Notes: generated from the sequence alone by a model not told the origin. A stretch of 64,000 nucleotides of DNA from Dongia sedimenti (GCA_030715195.1 JAUYVI010000004.1:396845-460844); one strand, 5' to 3'. Counted from the first letter of the stretch, positions 51,979-61,564 are shown. Numbers and translations: made by a program.

Positions 51979-52494
51979 ATGAGTTTTCAGGATTTCCGGG
52001 ACGGCATCGTCTCGCCCGACCTGCAGGCGATCGCGGCCCATTGGGACGCGGCGCGCGGCACGAAGCGCATGCCGGCCTGGAGCGATATCGATCCGGTCGC
52101 GATCGGCCGGCGCCTGCGCTATGTCTGGGCCTGGAAATACGAACGCGAGACCGGGGATTTCATCAATCGCCTCGCCGGCGACGAGATCGTCCGCGCCTTC
52201 GGCAAGTCGCCGCGGGGCCGGAAGATGACCGAGTTCTTCGCCCCCGACACCTACAGCGCCTTCCTGCCCTGGCATCAGCGCGTCGTGCTCGAGCCGGCCT
52301 TCCTGCATGGTTCTGGCAAGGTCTACAGCCGGGTCGAGCGCAACTTCACGGGCGAGCGGATCATGCTGCCGCTCTCCGAGGACGGTGACAGCGGCGACGG
52401 GGTGCTCGGCGCGACGGTCTATCTGGCTTCGGCGGGCGTCGGTGCGGCGACCTCGTTCGACGGAGAGAAACTCGACTTCTATCCGCTGGACTAG
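51979..52494 (+). CDS. PAS_5 domain protein 2
   Basis: A 171-residue paralogue of the preceding protein. Shared patterns: RMPAWSDIDPVAIGRRLRYV, WAWKYERETGDFINRLAGDE, AFGKSPRGRKMTEFFAPDTY and GERIMLPLSEDGDSGDGVLG. AAAGG precedes the ATG at 51979 directly. The two genes are probably cotranscribed. Its TAG stop overlaps that of the converging SDR gene (CTAG, 52491-52494). Confidence 0.82.
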   Translation: MSFQDFRDGIVSPDLQAIAAHWDAARGTKRMPAWSDIDPVAIGRRLRYVWAWKYERETGDFINRLAGDEIVRAFGKSPRGRKMTEFFAPDTYSAFLPWHQRVVLEPAFLHGSGKVYSRVERNFTGERIMLPLSEDGDSGDGVLGATVYLASAGVGAATSFDGEKLDFYPLD

Positions 52495-53264
52495 CTCCAC
52501 TTCCTCGTGACGCTCTCGACCGCGGCGGTGACGAAGCGCCGGGGCAGGAACCGCATCGCAGCGGTGGCGAGATAATTGCCCGGGCCGACGATGTGGACGG
52601 TGCGATGGCCGAGCGACTGCAGGCCCTCGCGCACCACGCGCTCGGGCTCATGCATGGTGAAGCCCAAATGCTCGATGCCGGCGCGCTCGAAGAACCGTGT
52701 TCTGGTCGCTCCCGGACAAAGCGCCAGGATATCGATCGGCCGGTCGGAGAGTTCCTCCGCCAGGGCCTCGGTATAGTGCAGCAGGAAGGCCTTGCTGGCG
52801 GCATAGGTGGCGAAATAGGGCATCGGCCCGAAGGCCGCGGCGCTGGAGACATTGATGATGCCGGCACGGGCCTGCCCGGCCTCGGCGCGGCGCAGCATGC
52901 CGGGGATCAGCGCACGGCAGATCTCGACCGGGGTGAGCGCGTTCACCTTCACCATCTCGGATTCCCGCTCGGGCGTGTTGTCGATCACCCGGCCGAGCCG
53001 GCCGATCCCGGCATTGTTGATGACAAGATCGACCCCGGCGCTCTCAGCGGCGGCAATCGCGCTGCCGCGCTCCGAATCATCCGAAAGATCGGCGACCACG
53101 ATCCGGACCATGCGGCCGGGCGAGGCCAGCTCGTGGGCGAGCTTGGTCAGGTGATCGCGATCGCGGCCGGCCAGCAGCAGAGCGGTCGCCCGCGGCAGCC
53201 CGCGCGCGAAGGCCGCGCCGATCCCGCTGGAGGCACCGGTGATCAAGGCGGATCGAAACGCCAT
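52491..53264 (-). CDS. Short-chain dehydrogenase/reductase
   Basis: A 257-residue classical SDR. The NAD(P) motif SALITGASSGIGAAFARGLP, the NNAG motif LVINNAGIGRLG, the catalytic Ser in INVSSAAAFGP and YAASKAFLLH (Tyr-x3-Lys) are all present. A C-terminal segment AAMRFLPRRFVTAAVESVTR is basic and hydrophobic, as in membrane-associated acyl-chain SDRs. The ATG at 53264 follows GGGGAGAAGTTG. The substrate is unknown. Confidence 0.88.
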   Translation of the reverse strand: MAFRSALITGASSGIGAAFARGLPRATALLLAGRDRDHLTKLAHELASPGRMVRIVVADLSDDSERGSAIAAAESAGVDLVINNAGIGRLGRVIDNTPERESEMVKVNALTPVEICRALIPGMLRRAEAGQARAGIINVSSAAAFGPMPYFATYAASKAFLLHYTEALAEELSDRPIDILALCPGATRTRFFERAGIEHLGFTMHEPERVVREGLQSLGHRTVHIVGPGNYLATAAMRFLPRRFVTAAVESVTRKWS

Positions 53265-53372
53265 CAACTTCTCCCCATGACCCGGGAATCTTAACCGTCA
53301 GGGAGGCGCGGTTGCAATCCACGGCGGTCTATGGCACGTGACCATAGCCCTTCCGAGCAGATGGATATGATC

Positions 53373-54569
53373 ATGAGCGACTTCCGCACCCTCGACGACC
53401 TCGACTTTCGTGGCAAGACCGCGATCGTGCGCCTCGACCTCAATGTCCCGATGAAGGACGGCAAGGTGACCGATTCGACGCGCATCGATCGTTCGGCGGC
53501 CACTTTGAAGGAACTGGTCGGCAAGGGCGCCAAGGTGATCGTGATGGCGCATTTCGGCCGGCCGAAGGGCAAGCGCGCGCCGGAATTCTCGCTGAAGCCG
53601 CTGGTCGAGCCGCTGGCCAAGGCCTTGGGCCGGCCGGTCGCCTTCGCCGAGGATTGCATCGGCGCCGCGGCGAAGCAGGCCGCACAGAAACTGAAGGACG
53701 GCGATGTGCTGCTGCTGGAAAACCTGCGCTTCCACGATGCCGAGGAGGCGAACGATCCGGCCTTTGCGAGAGAGCTCGCCGCGCTGGCGGATATTTATGT
53801 GAACGATGCATTCTCGTGTGCGCATCGCGCCCATGCCTCGACCGAGGGTATTGCGCATCTCTTGCCCGCGGTTGCGGGGCGCCTGATGCAGGCGGAGCTC
53901 GACCACCTGGGTGCTGCGCTCGGCAATCCGCAGCGGCCGGTGATGGCGATCGTCGGCGGCGCCAAGGTTTCGACCAAGCTCGACCTCCTGGGCAACCTCG
54001 TTGGCAAGGTCGATCTGCTGGTCATCGGCGGCGGCATGGCCAACACCTTCCTGTTCGCCGAGGGCAAGGAGATCGGCAAGTCGCTGGCCGAACGCGACAT
54101 GGCCGAGACTGCGCGCAGCATCGTCACGCAAGCGAAGGCGAAGAACTGCCGCATCGTGCTGCCCGTGGATGCGGTGACCGCGGCGGAATTCAAGGCCGGC
54201 GTGCCGACCAAGACGGTCGACATCGCCGCCGTGCCGGCGGACCAGATGATCCTCGATATCGGCCCGAAATCGGCCGAGGCAATCGCCGCGCTCTTGAAGA
54301 CCTGCAAGACCCTGGTCTGGAACGGTCCGGTCGGCGCCTTCGAGACCCCGCCGTTCGACCAGGGCACCACGGCGACGGCCAAGGCCGCGGCAGCGCTCAC
54401 CCAGTCGAAGGCCTTGCTCTCGGTCGCCGGCGGCGGCGATACCGTGGCGGCGCTGGCGCATGCCGGCGTGGTCGATCAGTTCTCCTATGTCTCGACGGCG
54501 GGCGGCGCCTTCCTGGAATGGCTGGAGGGCAAGGACCTGCCCGGCGTCGCGGCGTTGAAGCGCGCCTGA
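53373..54569 (+). CDS. pgk: Phosphoglycerate kinase
   Basis: A 398-residue glycolytic/gluconeogenic kinase, normal length. It has [74 protein letters not shown], the nucleotide-site [20 protein letters not shown] and [11 protein letters not shown]. It interconverts 1,3-bisphosphoglycerate and 3-phosphoglycerate with ATP formation. In many relatives pgk follows gap; here it lies alone after a divergent SDR, 8 nt before a Nudix gene. Starts at 53361 or 53373 are both possible. Confidence 0.95.
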   Translation: MSDFRTLDDLDFRGKTAIVRLDLNVPMKDGKVTDSTRIDRSAATLKELVGKGAKVIVMAHFGRPKGKRAPEFSLKPLVEPLAKALGRPVAFAEDCIGAAAKQAAQKLKDGDVLLLENLRFHDAEEANDPAFARELAALADIYVNDAFSCAHRAHASTEGIAHLLPAVAGRLMQAELDHLGAALGNPQRPVMAIVGGAKVSTKLDLLGNLVGKVDLLVIGGGMANTFLFAEGKEIGKSLAERDMAETARSIVTQAKAKNCRIVLPVDAVTAAEFKAGVPTKTVDIAAVPADQMILDIGPKSAEAIAALLKTCKTLVWNGPVGAFETPPFDQGTTATAKAAAALTQSKALLSVAGGGDTVAALAHAGVVDQFSYVSTAGGAFLEWLEGKDLPGVAALKRA

Positions 54570-54577
54570 AGCACGCG

Positions 54578-55141
54578 ATGAGCGACGACGCCGTTCAGCA
54601 GAAGAGCAATTTCAAGCGCTCCGTCCCGGAGGGCGACAGCCTCGAGCGTATGGTCTGCGTCGATTGCGGCTTCATCAACTACGAGAATCCGAAGATCGTC
54701 GTCGGCTCGGTCGTGCATGACGCGGGCAAGATCCTGCTCTGCCGCCGGGCGATCAATCCGCGCAAAGGCTTCTGGACCCTGCCCGCCGGCTTCATGGAGC
54801 AGCACGAGACCGCCATGGCCGGCGCCATGCGCGAGGCTTGGGAGGAAGCCACCGCGAAGATCGAGATCGAGGCGCTGCTTGCGGTCTATTCGATCCCGCG
54901 CCTCTCCCAGGTCCAGCTGATCTACCGCGCGCATCTGGCGGCGCCGGAGATCGCGCCCGGCCCGGAAAGCGCCGAGGTCGGCATGTTCGCCTTCGACGAG
55001 ATTCCCTGGAAGGAGCTGGCCTTCCCCTCGGTGCACTGGGCGCTCGGCCAAGACCGCGAAGTTGCCGGCCAGACCCATTTCCCGCCCTTCGTGAATCCGC
55101 CGGGCGAGTTCGGCGATCTGAAGGATCCGGCGGGACTTTAG
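54578..55141 (+). CDS. Nudix hydrolase with N-terminal zinc-ribbon-like segment
   Basis: A 187-residue hydrolase. VCVDCGFINYENPKIVVGSV is a CxxC half-ribbon plus the strand typical of the Nudix_N_2 type. The Nudix box is GFMEQHETAMAGAMREAWEE, continuing ATAKIEIE; the metal-binding REAWEE is intact, but the Gly after EE is replaced by Thr. It probably cleaves NADH, ADP-ribose or a similar nucleotide diphosphate. It is cotranscribed with pgk (8-nt gap). Confidence 0.88.
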   Translation: MSDDAVQQKSNFKRSVPEGDSLERMVCVDCGFINYENPKIVVGSVVHDAGKILLCRRAINPRKGFWTLPAGFMEQHETAMAGAMREAWEEATAKIEIEALLAVYSIPRLSQVQLIYRAHLAAPEIAPGPESAEVGMFAFDEIPWKELAFPSVHWALGQDREVAGQTHFPPFVNPPGEFGDLKDPAGL

Positions 55142-55154
55142 CGCAGCCCCGCAA

Positions 55155-57656
55155 TCACCGGGCTGGTGAACCTCGGGGCTTGGCGCGCGCCGTCGGTTCC
55201 GCCTGCAGCGGATCATCCGGCCAGAAGTGTTTCGGATACTGGCCGCGGAGATCGGCCCGCACGGCGGAATAGCCGTTCTTCCAGAAGCTGGCGAGATCGC
55301 GGGTCACCTGAACAGGTCGCCGCGCCGGCGAAAGCAGATGCAGCAGCACCGGCACGCGGCCGCCGGCAAGGCGCGGCGTGTCCACGGCACCGAACATCTC
55401 CTGCAGGCGAACGGCGAGCACCGGCGCCGCCGGGTCGCTGTAATCGATCGCGATGCGCGATCCGGACGGCACGGCGACATGGGTCGGCGCCGCCTCGTCG
55501 AGCCGCTTCTTCAGCTTCCAATCGAGCAGGGCCTCGAGCGCGGATCTGAGGTCGAGGCGCGCGAGATGGGCGCGCCGCGTGATGCCGGTGAGGAACGGCG
55601 CCAGCCAGTGCTCCAGATTTTCCAGCAGCGCGGCATCGCCGAGATCGGGCCATCCGCCGGCCTCGCCTTCGACCGCGCGCAGGAACGCAATGCGCTGGCG
55701 GAACGCTTCGATCTCCGGCGTCCAGGGCAAGGCCCCGAGACCCATGGCGCGGATGCCCGCGACCATGGCCGCAATGACGGCATCGCCGGACGGAGTCGCT
55801 AGTGCGCGCTCCTCCAGGACCAGCGACCACAGCCGTCGCTCGGACTTCGCCTCGACGGTTTCGGAGCGGGCGTTCCAGGCGATCGCCGCAACCGTCTCGA
55901 TCTCCGCTTCGAAATCGGCTTCGATCTCGGCCAGCGTCAGCGGCGCCGCCAGAAAGATCCGCGCCTCGCGCCGGTCGCCGTCGAGTGCGGCGACCGCCAG
56001 GAAGTCCTCGCGTGCCAGCGGATCGGTCTCCGCAAGCCGCGCGCCCTTGCCGTTGGAAAGGCGATACTGGCCTGGACCGCCCCGCCGTTGCGCCAGGCGA
56101 TCGGGATAGGCCAGCGCGACCACGGCACCGATGGCGGTGCGGTCGGGATTGCGATCGAGCGCGACACCGAGCTGCTTGCGCCAGGCTTCGGCCGCGCGGC
56201 GGATACGCTCGCGGGCGCCGCGATCGGCCCCACCCTCGCCATGCAGCAGGTCGAGGCGATGCCGCAGGTCGGCGTCGTCCCGGCGGCCTTTCACCAGATC
56301 GCGTTCGGAAAGCAAGGCGGCGAGATCGCAGCTGAGCGAGCCGCGGCCCTGGTCTTTCGACTTGAGCATCATATGGGCGAGCCGCGGATGCGTGCCGATC
56401 TCGGCCATGGCCTTGCCATGCGGGGTAGCGCGGTGCCGGGTGTCGAGCGCGCCGAGCCGATGCAGCAGATCGCGGGCCTGAGCGAGCGGTGCCGCCGGCG
56501 GGGGATCGAGCAAGGCCAGCTGCGCCGGATCGGTGCTGCCCCAAGCGCCGAGCTCCAGTGCGAAGGGGGCCAGATCAGCCGAGAGAATCTCCGGCGGGTC
56601 GTAGGGGGCGAAGGCGCGCTCGGTCGCCTCGCTCCAGAGTCGATAGCAGATGCCCGGTGCGGTGCGGCCGGCGCGGCCGCGGCGCTGGTTGGCCGCGGCC
56701 AGGGAAACTCGTCCCGTCGTCAGCCGCGTCATGCCGGTGGTCGGATCGAATTGCGGCAGGCGCTTCTCTCCGCTGTCGATCACCAGCCGGATGCCGTCGA
56801 TGGTGAGCGAGGTCTCGGCGATCGAGGTTGCGAGCACGATCTTGCGCCGGCCGCGCGGGTCGGGCTTCAGCGCGAGATCCTGCTCCGCCGGCGGCAGATC
56901 GCCGTGCAATGGCAGGATGGCGACCTCGGCGCTGGGCAGCCGGTCTTCGAGCGCCGCCTGCGCGCGGCGGATCTCGGCGAGGCCCGGCAGGAAAACCAGC
57001 GCATCGCCCGCTTCCGCATCGATCGCCTGCAGCACGGCCCTGACGACGCGATCCTCGATGCGCTCGGTCATGCGTCCCGACGGATCGCCGAGATGACGGG
57101 TTTCGACCGGGAAACTGCGCCCCTCGCTGCGGACGCTCGCGGAATCCGGCAGCAGCGCGCCGATCGCCGCGATGTCCAGCGTGGCCGACATGACCAGCAG
57201 GCGCAGGTCGGGACGGAGGCCCGCTTGGGATTCGAGCGCCAGGGCCAGCGCGAGATCACCGTCGAGCGAGCGCTCGTGAAATTCGTCGAACAGGATCGCG
57301 GCGACGCCGTTGAGCTCCGGGTCGCCCTGCAGCTGCCGCAGGAAGAGGCCGGTGGTGACGCTTTCGATCCGGGTCTTCGGCCCGATGCGCCGGTCGAGCC
57401 GCACGCGATAGCCGACCGTTTCGCCGACCGCCTCGCCCATCAGCTCGGCCATGCGCTGGGCCGCCGCCCTTGCGGCCAGGCGCCGGGGCTGGAGCAGCAC
57501 GATCCGCCCGGCTTCCGCCCAGGAAGATGACAGCAAGGCGGGCGGGACTCGGGTGGTCTTTCCGGCGCCCGGCGGCGCGGACAGCACCAGATTGGGCCGC
57601 GCTGCCAGCGCATCCAGGATGGTTGGAATGGACGAATCGATCGGAAACTTGTGCAT
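55155..57656 (-). CDS. hrpB: ATP-dependent RNA helicase HrpB
   Basis: An 833-residue DEAH-type helicase, normal length for HrpB. It has Walker A LSAPPGAGKTTRVPPALL, the DEFH box AILFDEFHERSLDGDLALAL, motif III MSATLD and motif VI QRRGRAGRTAPGICYRLWSE. A helicase-associated HA2 region and the HrpB C-terminal domain follow (HLARLDLRSALEALLDWKLK). The role is RNA processing; non-essential in E. coli. The stop is 13 nt from the converging Nudix gene. It is divergent from the two-component system. Confidence 0.94.
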   Translation of the reverse strand: MHKFPIDSSIPTILDALAARPNLVLSAPPGAGKTTRVPPALLSSSWAEAGRIVLLQPRRLAARAAAQRMAELMGEAVGETVGYRVRLDRRIGPKTRIESVTTGLFLRQLQGDPELNGVAAILFDEFHERSLDGDLALALALESQAGLRPDLRLLVMSATLDIAAIGALLPDSASVRSEGRSFPVETRHLGDPSGRMTERIEDRVVRAVLQAIDAEAGDALVFLPGLAEIRRAQAALEDRLPSAEVAILPLHGDLPPAEQDLALKPDPRGRRKIVLATSIAETSLTIDGIRLVIDSGEKRLPQFDPTTGMTRLTTGRVSLAAANQRRGRAGRTAPGICYRLWSEATERAFAPYDPPEILSADLAPFALELGAWGSTDPAQLALLDPPPAAPLAQARDLLHRLGALDTRHRATPHGKAMAEIGTHPRLAHMMLKSKDQGRGSLSCDLAALLSERDLVKGRRDDADLRHRLDLLHGEGGADRGARERIRRAAEAWRKQLGVALDRNPDRTAIGAVVALAYPDRLAQRRGGPGQYRLSNGKGARLAETDPLAREDFLAVAALDGDRREARIFLAAPLTLAEIEADFEAEIETVAAIAWNARSETVEAKSERRLWSLVLEERALATPSGDAVIAAMVAGIRAMGLGALPWTPEIEAFRQRIAFLRAVEGEAGGWPDLGDAALLENLEHWLAPFLTGITRRAHLARLDLRSALEALLDWKLKKRLDEAAPTHVAVPSGSRIAIDYSDPAAPVLAVRLQEMFGAVDTPRLAGGRVPVLLHLLSPARRPVQVTRDLASFWKNGYSAVRADLRGQYPKHFWPDDPLQAEPTARAKPRGSPAR

Positions 57657-57893
57657 TATCAGTGTATTAAGTCATTCGCCCGGTTGGCGAGCCGGACGTG
57701 GGCGCCGCGCGCTGCGGCGCCGTGTCGCTCGGCAATCATCGTGAAGGACCCGTAAGGATTCTGTCAGGCACGTTGGCTAGCTTACAGTCAGTTCAAGGTT
57801 CGAACGATCGGTCGCCGGCCTCAAAGGCGGGCGTCCGAAGACTACGGTGCGGGGCGCACCGGCGGGGGCTGTTATATCGGAGTTAGGAAGAAC

Positions 57894-58568
57894 ATGCGGC
57901 TCCTGCTGGTTGAAGACAACGATCGCCTCTCGGAATTCCTGGAAAAGGCTCTGCACGACAGCGGCTTCACCGTCGACCGGTGCGCCAGCGTGACGGATGC
58001 CGACGCGGCTCTGGCCGGCGTCAAGTTCGATGCCACCATCATGGATCTCGGCCTGCCCGACGGTGACGGGCTCGGCTTGGTCAAATCCATGCGCACCCGC
58101 GGCGATCAGACACCGGTCCTCATCCTGACCGCGCGCGACGCGCTGAACGACCGTGTCGGCGGCCTCAACGGCGGCGCCGACGATTACATGGTGAAGCCGT
58201 TCGCCATGGAAGAGCTGATCGCCCGGGTCAAGGCGCTGCTGCGCCGTCCCGGTGCGGCTCTGGGCGTCGAGCTGACGCTCGGCAATATCACGCTCGATAC
58301 GACCGGACCCAATCTCACCGTCGCCGGCAAGCCGGTCTCCTTGACCCGGCGTGAAGTCACCCTGCTCGAGATCCTGCTGCGCCGCCCAGGCAAGGTGGTC
58401 AGCCGCAGCGCCATCGAGGACGGGCTCTACGGCTTCAACGACGACGTCGGATCCAACGCACTCGAAGTGCTGGTCTCGCGGCTGCGCAAGAAGCTCATCT
58501 CCGTCGGCGCCGATATCCACCTCCATACGGTGCGTGGCGTCGGCTACATGGCGATGGATCGGGGCTGA
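57894..58568 (+). CDS. OmpR-family response regulator
   Basis: A 224-residue DNA-binding regulator. The receiver has MRLLLVEDNDRLSEFLEKAL, the acceptor Asp51 in TIMDLGLPDGDG and DDYMVKPFAMEEL. The winged-helix output domain has LTRREVTLLEILLRRPGKVV and SNALEVLVSRLRKKLI, then VRGVGYMA. It resembles the TctD/QseB subgroup. It is followed by its cognate kinase. The gap 57657-57893 to hrpB contains the palindrome GTTCGAAC near 57815 but no promoter I would call. Confidence 0.93.
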   Translation: MRLLLVEDNDRLSEFLEKALHDSGFTVDRCASVTDADAALAGVKFDATIMDLGLPDGDGLGLVKSMRTRGDQTPVLILTARDALNDRVGGLNGGADDYMVKPFAMEELIARVKALLRRPGAALGVELTLGNITLDTTGPNLTVAGKPVSLTRREVTLLEILLRRPGKVVSRSAIEDGLYGFNDDVGSNALEVLVSRLRKKLISVGADIHLHTVRGVGYMAMDRG

Positions 58569-58683
58569 GGGACAGGATCGGATCGGGCCGGAGATCGGCA
58601 TGCCGGGAGGGCGTCCCCTTCGCGATCCTCCGCGCGCCGAGACCGGCCTGAACCGGTCGCCTGCGCCGGTGGCGGAGGCTACA

Positions 58684-60057
58684 GTGCTCGACATGGGCCA
58701 CCATCGCGCCTCGCTGCAGTCTCGCCTCATCGTGCGGCTTTGCGCCGTGTTCGTGGCCTTCTTCCTGGTTGCGGGCATGGTGGTCTTCCTGATCTACCAT
58801 ACCGATTCGGAGGAGATCCCGTTCGACGTCCTGGCGGACGATCTGCACAGCCTGACGCTGGCCTTGACGGTCGAGAGCGACGGCAGCGTCAAGGTCGACG
58901 AGACCAAGCTCTCGCCCAGTTTCGGCTACATGGTGCGCACGCTGGACGGCAAGGTGATTCTGTCCGGCGGCCGCCATGCCGACGAGCTGCAGATCATCGA
59001 AACACCGGCGCCGGACGAGGTGACACAAAGCTGCCGCTTGACCGGCAAGGAACGGCCGCAGCGGGCGCGCCCGCGCAATCGGCAATGCAGCCTGTCCGAG
59101 CAGATCGACATCAACGGCGATACGCTGGTGATGCAGGTGACGCGGCGGGTCTCGCGGAACTCCACCGCGCTCGATGCCCTGTTCTATGAATGGCTCGGCG
59201 AGTATCTGCCGGTCACCGTGCCGATGCTGCTGGCGCTGATGGCGGCGCTGATCTTCACGCTGCGTGGCGCATTGAAGCCGCTCGAGCGGCTGATGCGCTA
59301 TGCCCGTTCCATCACGCCGTCGCAGACCGGCGTCCGCCTGCCGACCGACGATCTGCCGCGGGAGCTGCTGGGGCCGGTCGAGGCGATCAACGGCGCGTTG
59401 GACCGCTTGGATCGCGGCTTCCAGGCCCAGCGCGATTTTCTGGCCGATGCGGCGCACGAGCTCCGGACGCCTTTGGCGATCCTCGCCGCGCATCTCGACA
59501 GCATCCAGGATCCCGCCGGCACCGCGGCGCTCCGCGCCGATGTCGAGCGGATGACGCGGCTGGTGAGCCAGTTGCTGATGGTCGCGCATCTGGAAGCCCT
59601 GACCATCCGTCCCGACGAGCAGGCCGATCTCTCCGAGATCGCCGCCGAAGTCGCGACCCTGATGGCGCCGCTCGCGGTGAAGAACGGGCGCAACATCGCG
59701 GTCCTCAATGCCGAGCATCCGGTGCCGGTGCGCGGCAACCGCGATGCGCTCTATCAGGCTTTGCGCAATCTGGTCGAGAACGCATTGAAGTTCACCCCGC
59801 CCGGTACCGAGGTCGAGATTGAGATCGACCCCAGCGGCGGCGTTTCCGTCTCCGATCGCGGCCCCGGCATTCCCGAGGCCCAGCGTGCGCTGCTGTTCCA
59901 GCGATTCTGGCGTGCCGACCGGCGGCAGTCCGGCGGTGCCGGTCTCGGGCTCGCCATCACCCAGCGGATCGCAGCCGCCCATGCCGGGCGGCTGCTGGTC
60001 GATGACAATCCCGGCGGCGGCGCCCGCTTCACCCTCCGCGTGCCACGGCTCGGCTGA
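58684..60057 (+). CDS. Sensor histidine kinase, partner of the OmpR-type regulator
   Basis: A 457-residue inner-membrane kinase. TM1 (LCAVFVAFFLVAGMVVFLIY), a ~125-residue periplasmic sensor domain with two cysteines, and TM2 (VPMLLALMAALIFTLRG) are followed by a HAMP-like linker. HisKA has FLADAAHELRTPLAILAAHL. The ATPase domain has LRNLVENALKFTPPGT, VSDRGPGIPEAQ and GGAGLGLAITQ. I favour the GTG at 58684, which has GGAGG 5 nt upstream; the ATG at 58693 is an alternative. The sensor domain is unlike named families I know. It resembles QseC/TctE overall. Confidence 0.9.
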   Translation: MLDMGHHRASLQSRLIVRLCAVFVAFFLVAGMVVFLIYHTDSEEIPFDVLADDLHSLTLALTVESDGSVKVDETKLSPSFGYMVRTLDGKVILSGGRHADELQIIETPAPDEVTQSCRLTGKERPQRARPRNRQCSLSEQIDINGDTLVMQVTRRVSRNSTALDALFYEWLGEYLPVTVPMLLALMAALIFTLRGALKPLERLMRYARSITPSQTGVRLPTDDLPRELLGPVEAINGALDRLDRGFQAQRDFLADAAHELRTPLAILAAHLDSIQDPAGTAALRADVERMTRLVSQLLMVAHLEALTIRPDEQADLSEIAAEVATLMAPLAVKNGRNIAVLNAEHPVPVRGNRDALYQALRNLVENALKFTPPGTEVEIEIDPSGGVSVSDRGPGIPEAQRALLFQRFWRADRRQSGGAGLGLAITQRIAAAHAGRLLVDDNPGGGARFTLRVPRLG

Positions 60058-60081
60058 GGTGTTGCGGCGCCGGCCGCCGCT

Positions 60082-60669
60082 TCAGCGGATCAGATCGTCC
60101 CGGTCGAGCATGCCGCGATAGAGAAAACCGCCCTTGCCGTCCGGCTTGAAGATGGCGGCTTCGCCCGGTGCGAGCGTGACGCCGGCGATCCGTCGCACCT
60201 GGTCCTCGGTATCCACCACGACGGTGTTGGTGCCTTCGGCCGGACGTTGCGCCAGCAGGCGACCGACCACCGCGGGGTCGTAGAGCCCCGCATCCAGCGT
60301 GGCGTGGCCGAAGGCGAGCTCGGCGGTCTCGCGCGTGCGGCAGAGCGGCAGGGCATAGACCGCGCCGACCGGCACGCTTAAGGACAGGAAGGCTCGGCCG
60401 ATGCGCACCGCCTGCCCGCGGCCCGCCGCCGACAGGTTGCGTTGCCGCGTGCAATCGGAGAAGCCGGCCAGCGGAGTCGCTGCGCTGAATGGCTCGCGCG
60501 GTCCCGACAGGCGGTCGGCATGGCGCAGGTAGATCACATAGCCCCCCTTGGCCATGGCGTGCTCGATCCACGTCTCTCTCGCCTCATTGACCAGAAAGGG
60601 GGCGAGCAGGCCGGCGCCGGCCAACAGCGCCAATAGTGCGCCCAGGCGAAAGGTCTTGCGTGACGGCAT
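60082..60669 (-). CDS. Histidine-phosphatase-superfamily-like protein missing the second catalytic His
   Basis: A 195-residue protein. An N-terminal signal anchor (FRLGALLALLAGAGLLAPFL) targets it to the membrane or periplasm. The phosphatase-fold start is GGYVIYLRHADRLSG (about residue 48), with an RHA in place of RHG; LPLCRTRETAELAFG keeps the Arg-containing motif. The segment that should carry the second catalytic His reads GTNTVVVDTEDQVRRIAGVT (about residue 150), where relatives have a VTH- or VSH-type sequence. Activity is therefore doubtful. It may bind a phospho-ligand without hydrolysing it. The ATG at 60669 is chosen for the signal anchor. Confidence 0.75.
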   Translation of the reverse strand: MPSRKTFRLGALLALLAGAGLLAPFLVNEARETWIEHAMAKGGYVIYLRHADRLSGPREPFSAATPLAGFSDCTRQRNLSAAGRGQAVRIGRAFLSLSVPVGAVYALPLCRTRETAELAFGHATLDAGLYDPAVVGRLLAQRPAEGTNTVVVDTEDQVRRIAGVTLAPGEAAIFKPDGKGGFLYRGMLDRDDLIR

Positions 60670-60798
60670 GCGCGGAGCGTCCCTGTTATTTGCGACGGCC
60701 GCATCATCGCGGCGCCACCTGTCCGGGCGCTTGCCGGCCAAATGACAAGCCGCTGTCCGCTGTGATAGAAGGACCCGACTTTATCGGCAGGGACGGGC

Positions 60799-61416
60799 AT
60801 GGCTGGGCTGGGGAAAACGGACGAATCTCCAATCGGAAACCGCCGCGGGCGGATCGCCGGGCGTCGGCTGGCGCGCGTCCTGGCGATTGCGGCGGTGCTG
60901 GTCGCTGCTGGCTGCGGCTGGCGGCCGCTTTACGAGCGGCCCTCCGCCAGCCCGACCTCCGGCGGTGCCGGCGCCGCGCTGGCGCAGATCTCCATCGACC
61001 CGGTCGTTCCGAAATCGGGTCTCGGCCCGCTGATCAGCGGCTCCACGGATTCGCTCTACGATTCGCGGGCGGCGCAGCTGCTGCAGAACTATCTGAAGAA
61101 CGCGCTGAACCCCTACGGACCGCCGAATACCGCGCTCTACCATCTCGCCATCGAGCTGCAGCAGGAGTTGCGCGCCGCCGTGTCGCTCGACAACGGGCAG
61201 TCCACCCGGGAAGACCTGGTCATGACGGCGGAGTACCAGCTGAACGACGCAAAAGGCGAGCCGGTGATGAAGGACGTGGCGAGTATCGTCACCAGCTACG
61301 ACATCCTCCGCGAGCCGTTCAGCGACCTCTCGTCACGGCGCGACGCGCAGCAGCGCGCCGCCCAGGAACTGGCCCAAGGCATCCAGACCCGCCTCGCGGT
61401 GTTCCTGAAGAAATAG
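60799..61416 (+). CDS. lptE: LPS-assembly lipoprotein LptE
   Basis: A 205-residue outer-membrane lipoprotein. The lipobox VLVAAGC places the lipid Cys at residue 39, followed by GWRPLYERP, the alphaproteobacterial LptE start. The rest fits the family fold: LLQNYLKNALNPYGPPNTAL, a central MTAEYQLNDAKGEPVMKDVA and the C-terminal AQQRAAQELAQGIQTRLAVF. It plugs LptD during LPS insertion. The usual neighbours leuS and holA are not present here. It is divergent from the phosphatase-like gene (129-nt gap). Confidence 0.88.
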   Translation: MAGLGKTDESPIGNRRGRIAGRRLARVLAIAAVLVAAGCGWRPLYERPSASPTSGGAGAALAQISIDPVVPKSGLGPLISGSTDSLYDSRAAQLLQNYLKNALNPYGPPNTALYHLAIELQQELRAAVSLDNGQSTREDLVMTAEYQLNDAKGEPVMKDVASIVTSYDILREPFSDLSSRRDAQQRAAQELAQGIQTRLAVFLKK

Positions 61417-61564
61417 CGCGCCGCCGGGGCCTCCGGGCCGCAGCTTGCATCGCTTGACGCCAAAGTGTCGCAGAGACTGGGAATGGCTCGGTCAATCTGC
61501 TTCAATGCCGCAGGCAATAGAACCGGCGGACGTCCTCGAACCGGCGCCGCCAGGAGTGGGAAGC

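Noticed and set aside
53654-54577. N-terminal extension of the Nudix gene through pgk
   Set aside because: Overlaps pgk in another frame; the Nudix protein starts naturally at 54578.
58600-58683. Longer sensor-kinase N-terminus from the ATG at 58600
   Set aside because: The added residues are Pro/Arg-rich and precede the natural first transmembrane helix; the GTG at 58684 has a better SD.
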